From: Apostichopus parvimensis
Lineage: Eukaryota; Echinodermata; Holothuroidea; Aspidochirotida; Stichopodidae
DNA length: 64,000 nucleotides
Reading direction: 5' to 3'
Assembly: GCA_000934455.1 (NCBI GenBank)
Contig: KN883836.1
Span: 179,173 to 243,172 of the forward strand
Shown: piece by piece, positions 61,601 through 64,000 of the stretch
How positions within the stretch are numbered: position 1 is the stretch's first letter
Layout: the number at the start of each line of letters is the position of its first letter
The notes under the pieces: model-generated
Database searches by the model: none
What the model saw: the letters and a program-made list of their open reading frames with translations, nothing else
What the model was told of the DNA's origin: nothing
Made by a program: the position numbers and the translations under genes

Positions 61601-61855
61601 AAACTAAAGTGATCGAATTGTTCCTCTTTCCAGTATCATCTTCAGTGATATTGTTCAATTTTTCTAATTTTGACATCTGTTTACCAGTTGACATGATCCA
61701 AAATATTAAACTGGAGTAGGAACTGGCATATAGACTGCAATGAAATGAGGAATTTATTGTTTGTATTTAATTGTTCAATAAAAAATAGTGAGCAATATGA
61801 TGAGAAATTAAGATGAAAATACTTACACTTTAGGGGTATCCGTCTTCTCGGCCAT
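43461..61855 (-). CDS. Beta-propeller/coiled-coil/ZU5-UPA protein, 18-exon model
   Basis: The model runs from ATG at 61855 to TAA at 43461, 2,913 coding bases, about 970 residues; all 17 junctions agree in phase. Domains: a 9-residue leader, a beta-propeller (10-271), a linker (272-344), a coiled coil of seven exons (345-631), a Ser/Thr/Tyr-rich linker (632-686), ZU5 (687-796) and UPA (797-970). There is no signal peptide or membrane span, so it is probably cytosolic. ZU5-UPA is the module of UNC5, ankyrin and PIDD and is equivalent to the FIIND of NLRP1 and CARD8, where it holds signalling domains inactive or is self-cleaved. The death-fold domain that usually follows is absent: the frame ends at the UPA. 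The coiled coil would make it an oligomer. A paralogue lies at 2459-10492. No gene symbol fits. A split into a propeller gene and a ZU5-UPA gene is possible, but phase continuity argues for one. Confidence 0.75.
43941..44084 (-). CDS. ZU5-UPA gene exon 17: UPA
   Basis: 144 bp, phase 0-0, acceptor CTTTTTCAG, donor GTATTG. It contains MFVYQSKPFIYVKEGNLPLE, the middle of the UPA domain. Confidence 0.75.
44575..44801 (-). CDS. ZU5-UPA gene exon 16: start of UPA with SFCW motif
   Basis: 227 bp, phase 1-0. It reads PPIWEAVSNAKFVLNETNC, then VIYVQSFCWVKYEV, then LAEIEVGYHWDIP. SFCW (residues 822-825, bases 44716-44727) stands where PIDD and FIIND proteins have the self-cleavage motif HFS or SFS; Cys replaces the Ser nucleophile. 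Confidence 0.8.
46343..46672 (-). CDS. ZU5-UPA gene exon 15: ZU5 domain
   Basis: 330 bp, phase 1-1. It has the ZU5 signature: GANMHIPDTGVELDIPTGA, then VLIEMTILP, then FHRPVRLILPHCLKL. The length is that of a whole ZU5 core. Confidence 0.9.
47280..47730. mobile_element. Possible G/C-run-bearing transposon remnants in an intron
   Basis: Two stretches with long G and C runs (near 47305-47360 and 47665-47710) stand out from AT-rich surroundings and resemble the ends of the non-autonomous elements seen elsewhere in the window. No terminal repeats or target duplication were confirmed. Confidence 0.35.
48110..48164 (-). CDS. ZU5-UPA gene exon 14 (55 bp)
   Basis: Phase 0-1, acceptor CTTCCAG, donor GTAAGT. 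Reads GGSMHSGLEYQDSFILNE and joins in frame to the ZU5 exon. Confidence 0.65.
49332..49405 (-). CDS. ZU5-UPA gene exon 13 (74 bp)
   Basis: Phase 1-0, acceptor TTTTAG, donor GTAAGA. Reads QRKDEDSYFCDETQSVITES and a little more; acidic and Ser/Thr/Tyr-rich, so a candidate phosphorylation region. A second frame is open too, but only this one joins to both neighbours. Confidence 0.6.
50340..50376 (-). CDS. ZU5-UPA gene exon 12 (37 bp)
   Basis: Phase 0-1, acceptor TCTCATTAG, donor GTAAGC, encoding MTSYALSGSEKT. It supplies exactly the phase change needed between the coiled-coil exons and exon 13. Small, so the support is splice sites and phase only. Confidence 0.5.
52059..52184 (-). CDS. ZU5-UPA gene exon 11: coiled coil (126 bp)
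   Basis: Phase 0-0, donor GTGAGA. Contains CEKLQKAYEILQKEKEDLSK. Exactly 42 codons; a paralogue of exon 10, sharing the same final TCAAAG/GCAAAG and donor. Confidence 0.75.
52575..52700 (-). CDS. ZU5-UPA gene exon 10: coiled coil (126 bp)
   Basis: Phase 0-0, 42 codons, donor GTGAGA. Contains KTLEQTNAMLEKEKEYLTK. Its decayed twin lies at 52973-53097. Confidence 0.75.
52973..53097 (-). pseudogene. Dead duplicate of exon 10
   Basis: It keeps the CAG acceptor and most of the exon 10 sequence, but is 125 bp because of one missing base near 53077 that shifts the frame. The donor position reads GAACAA instead of GTGAGA. The flanking intron is also duplicated. Confidence 0.75.
53411..54464. repeat. 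Tandem intragenic duplication, copy 1
   Basis: About 1.05 kb containing exon 9 and intron; it recurs at 55014-56045 with a period near 1.6 kb. Inside it a shorter unit of about 400 bp (landmarks ATTGTGTCATCTCGT and GGGGAGCCGCCAGTAAA) is itself repeated. Confidence 0.85.
53537..53662 (-). CDS. ZU5-UPA gene exon 9: coiled coil (126 bp)
   Basis: Phase 0-0, 42 codons. Starts VATNLKKVEERNMKLEDEV; nearly identical to exon 7. Confidence 0.75.
54684..54809 (-). CDS. ZU5-UPA gene exon 8: coiled coil (126 bp)
   Basis: Phase 0-0, 42 codons, donor GTACGG. Starts LNEKIKDLEDMKTELESQQ. A TAA repeat lies just upstream in the intron. Confidence 0.75.
55014..56045. repeat. Tandem intragenic duplication, copy 2
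   Basis: Partner of 53411-54464, including exon 7. Exon and first intron part are almost identical between the copies, and the rest is diverged with small gaps. Confidence 0.85.
55140..55265 (-). CDS. ZU5-UPA gene exon 7: coiled coil (126 bp)
   Basis: Phase 0-0, 42 codons. Starts VVANLKKVEERNMKLEDEV and differs from exon 9 at only a few bases. Confidence 0.75.
56075..56225 (-). pseudogene. Decayed coiled-coil exon, relic 1
   Basis: The minus strand reads VEKRLLKVKKKSNDLEMLK then a stop, a heptad-like pattern without usable splice sites. It is similar to relic 2 near 57480-57630. Confidence 0.5.
56727..56831 (-). CDS. ZU5-UPA gene exon 6: coiled coil (105 bp)
   Basis: Phase 0-0, 35 codons. 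Contains ARAESDELRRMNEEKEEKC. The donor is GCAAGT, a GC-AG intron; using a GT 12 bases on would add four codons in frame and is the alternative. Confidence 0.65.
57480..57630 (-). pseudogene. Decayed coiled-coil exon, relic 2
   Basis: The minus strand reads EESLSKERKKYKNLEIVIEK, homologous in DNA to relic 1 and coiled-coil-like, but with no clear acceptor or donor. Confidence 0.45.
58191..58316 (-). CDS. ZU5-UPA gene exon 5: coiled coil (126 bp)
   Basis: Phase 0-0, 42 codons, donor GTAAGT. Starts LKHDIDRSKKEKDDVTEELE, a highly charged coiled coil. Confidence 0.75.
59276..59304 (-). CDS. ZU5-UPA gene exon 4 (29 bp)
   Basis: Phase 1-0, acceptor TTTCACAG, donor GTAAAA. Encodes DNLNAKKKK. Homologous to the 59-bp exons at 4908-4966 and 2459-2517. 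Confidence 0.6.
59614..59803 (-). CDS. ZU5-UPA gene exon 3 (190 bp)
   Basis: Phase 0-1, acceptor TGTTTCAG, donor GTAAGT. Reads KTVADRGAFKMILVSGSKDK and later QRKTLRTLVEMYD. No domain recognised; it occupies the position of the duplicated 211- and 238-bp exons in the paralogue. Confidence 0.75.
60506..61289 (-). CDS. ZU5-UPA gene exon 2: beta-propeller (261 codons)
   Basis: 784 bp, phase 2-0, acceptor TTTTACAG, donor GTAAGT. It holds blade-like units such as LSALCVTDNTVYISTNETKN and VEFVVHSKNIYVCTNDGQVS, of the NHL/WD-like kind, and aligns from end to end with the exon 9718-10492. Confidence 0.8.
61490..61535. repeat. 15-bp perfect inverted repeat
   Basis: ATAAATCCGTTATTA (61490-61504) and its reverse complement (61521-61535) are separated by 16 bp in intron 1 of the ZU5-UPA gene. 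Could fold as a hairpin or be the relic of a small element. Confidence 0.7.
61827..61855 (-). CDS. ZU5-UPA gene exon 1: start codon and leader (29 bp)
   Basis: ATG at 61855 followed by AEKTDTPK and a GTAAGT donor in phase 2, precisely the phase that exon 2 requires. An in-frame TAA immediately precedes the ATG. Confidence 0.7.
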
Positions 61856-61859
61856 TATT

Positions 61860-63080
61860 CACGAGAGAATCTTAGATATTCTGAATATACTGTACTGGAA
61901 ATAAATGTTGTTTTTGAAGGGGAAAGATATAGCATGTTTTGATTTTTTTAAGATGAACAATTTGAAAGCAAACGATTTGTCTGAATAATCATAGCAGGTC
62001 AATAATGTATGATTAGTACGTTTAGTCGTCTCTCCAAAAGGAAGGCTAAATCTGTAACTGTGCTGTTTTGCAATACAAGTCATCAAAGCAGGGTTCAAGT
62101 CAGCATTATTTATCTCTAATCAACAGATGGATGCCGCCGAAATACGTTAATCACATATAAACATTGCTCACGTATCGTTGAACAAATCCCAATAAACTGT
62201 TTTATAGTCCAATGTTTGTATGGATATGATAAGGAATTAATTATTCTTTACATGTGTACACTTTTAGTGCAGTGAACTGCAATAACAACTGATCAGGCAT
62301 TTAAAGTGATCAAATATAACATGTGGAAATTATTAACTTTTGAACATGACATACGTGACACTGGCCACCGAGACTAAATGAAGTTTTTATTACTTTTAAC
62401 ACTAAGATGCATAATGGAATATTTTCTCAATGGATTTGAAAGGCTCATACTATCCCTAATAATTTGACATGAGAACAATTCAGAATAAAGTGTAATGTAA
62501 AATTTGTCGACTTTTTGATTGACTATCGTGCAAAATAATTCCACATTATATTAAAATTCTTAATAATATACAAGTATTTGTCTTGTTCATGCCTGTGACA
62601 CTGGGGATGAAAGCAATATGTCATACATTATTACACACAACTTATTAATTGATGTCATCGATTGTCAGTAAAGTCATTGTGCTTTATTGACAAGTTACCT
62701 GATATGAAAATGCGCATATATAATGTGCATATGATAAAAGCTAAAACACGAACAAAGGAAATCCCGGATTTTCAAACTTTCTTCCAAAATTGTAGCTATG
62801 GACGGACATTGGATTTTGTATGTTAACATTGGAAATTGTTTTGTATCAAAGCATTTTAGTATTCTTAGATCTTGAGAGGTGGCATATATTAAACCATGAA
62901 AGAAGTATTTTTGACAAATGAAAGTTAACCTTTGTTGAATGAAATCCACTGAGCATGTGACCAAAGTACTAACAATGATTGTTTAACTTTAACCAAGTTT
63001 TACAAGGAAAGGTCATGGGTCTCCCAACAATTAATTTATGATCAATAAGCAGCGCATTATAGTTATAAAATAAAATAATT
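61860..63080. other. 5' flank of the ZU5-UPA gene; no gene seen
   Basis: AT-rich sequence with only short chance open frames. It should contain the promoter and leader of the minus-strand gene, but no specific promoter element stands out. Confidence 0.45.
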
Positions 63081-63089
63081 GTGATAAAT

Positions 63090-63345
63090 CAGAGTAGCGT
63101 TACATTCCATGTATTCGGTAGGTAATTCACATTCACTACTACCACAGAGTGCATAGTGCACGAGACATGATCACGAACCAACAAATCTTCGAAAGGATTC
63201 GAACATTTGTGACAATTTTCCCAGTGGAGACTGTACATTAACTTGAGCCAGTGAATCGAACCAGTGCCTATAGGGGCCTCGACTCGAATCGCCTCAACCG
63301 ACCACAAAACTACGCAACTTGTTACAACTCTCGTAGTGTAATGTG
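63090..63345 (-). mobile_element. Possible tRNA-derived SINE
   Basis: On the minus strand a weak A-box-like stretch (GTGGTCGGTTGAGGCG near 63300) is followed after about 35 bp by GGTTCGATTC (near 63260), a near-perfect pol III B box. The cloverleaf does not pair, so this is not a working tRNA. It resembles a tRNA-Ser-derived SINE head. Confidence 0.3.
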
Positions 63346-63859
63346 ACGGCATTGGACAGAACAAACATAGCTGGTTATCTGCCATAGCGTTTACCGAACC
63401 ATAAGATTCGTTTACTTTGTTTCAGCAATTATGCTAGTCCATGACGAAGTTAAGCTTCATTTCGTCCAAACGATACGACACGAAATTAAAAGGAACTATA
63501 CTAAGAATGTTGTTAGTGTTAGTCAACGTATTCTTCGTAGGTCTGCGTTTCACAAATTATTTCAAGTAGAGTTAACTGTCTTAGTTGCAAGAGAAGTCAT
63601 CAAAGAATGTTTGAGGTGAAGAGTTAAGAAGAAAAGACGTAAAAAAGAAATATTAGTTGTAACTCCTATATATATTGTTTTAAATAATATAGAGGCACAT
63701 TGAGCTTATCTGATGCAGTTATAAGTTATATGACATTCAATGTTTCTCTCAAATAACTTGATGCAAAAACTAGACTTTTAGATTTAAAAAAATGTGTTTA
63801 CGCGGAGGACTTTTGTTATATTCTAATTAGAAGGAAAAGGCCTCAATCGTCCCACGGAC

Positions 63860-64000
63860 ACATTTACCCTTCGTTAATGGAATGCGTTCAATAAAGGTTT
63901 ATGCCCCTGCCTAAATCAGTCTGGGGGATTCAGAATTTGGCCCTTACAGTCTATATATTTTGCAATATACTGCGTGGGGACGACTTCCCCCTGTCCCCTA
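63860..64000. other. Possible repeat end at the window edge
   Basis: GC-richer sequence with C and G runs (CTGGGGGATTC, CTTCCCCCTGTCCCC) contrasts with AT-rich flanks and looks like the start of a repeat running off the window. Family unknown. Confidence 0.25.

Noticed and set aside
63140-63345. Functional tRNA-Ser gene
   Set aside because: The T and acceptor stems do not pair; only the B box is good.
1-64000. CRISPR arrays, bacterial operons or phage genes
   Set aside because: No regular direct repeats with spacers, and the genes are intron-split animal genes.

Overview
The window is AT-rich DNA from an animal. Genes are split into short exons by GT-AG introns of about 0.3 to 3 kb. LINE, Penelope-like and hAT-type debris is present. 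NACHT, Ig and ZU5-UPA genes together suggest an invertebrate deuterostome, perhaps an echinoderm; that is inference. The exon models below were built by hand from splice sites and reading phase and are not backed by transcripts.

Three multi-exon genes lie on the minus strand. (1) Positions 61855 to 43461: a complete 18-exon model, 2,913 coding bases including the stop, about 970 residues. It encodes a beta-propeller, then about 287 residues of coiled coil, then ZU5 and UPA domains. (2) Positions 33349 to 22925: a 14-exon model, 3,588 bases, about 1,195 residues. It encodes a signal peptide, four Ig-like domains, one membrane span, a NACHT ATPase and a short tail. (3) Positions 10492 to 2459: a paralogue of gene 1 that starts at its beta-propeller exon and runs off the left edge. 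A plus-strand exon with a signal peptide and an Ig domain (35542-35875) stands head to head with gene 2.

Outside the genes: 290-1600 is a GC-richer block with transposon-like remains. 13490-14530 and 37130-37470 are Penelope-like fragments that share a hammerhead-like core. 20494-21359 is a non-autonomous hAT-type element with 8-bp target duplications. 38071-38426 is a related element cut off by a 300-bp run of N. 38900-43305 is a broken L1/Tx1-type LINE lying just past the stop codon of gene 1. The introns of gene 1 hold tandem duplications and at least three dead exons.

The main point is a locus in which a membrane Ig-NACHT receptor sits between two propeller/coiled-coil genes, one of which ends in the ZU5-UPA module used by UNC5, PIDD and the FIIND of NLRP1 and CARD8. 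A shared immune or cell-death signalling role is plausible but is inferred only from domain content. The coiled-coil exons are phase 0-0 and 126 or 105 bp long, that is, six or five heptads, so exons can be gained or lost without breaking frame or heptad register.
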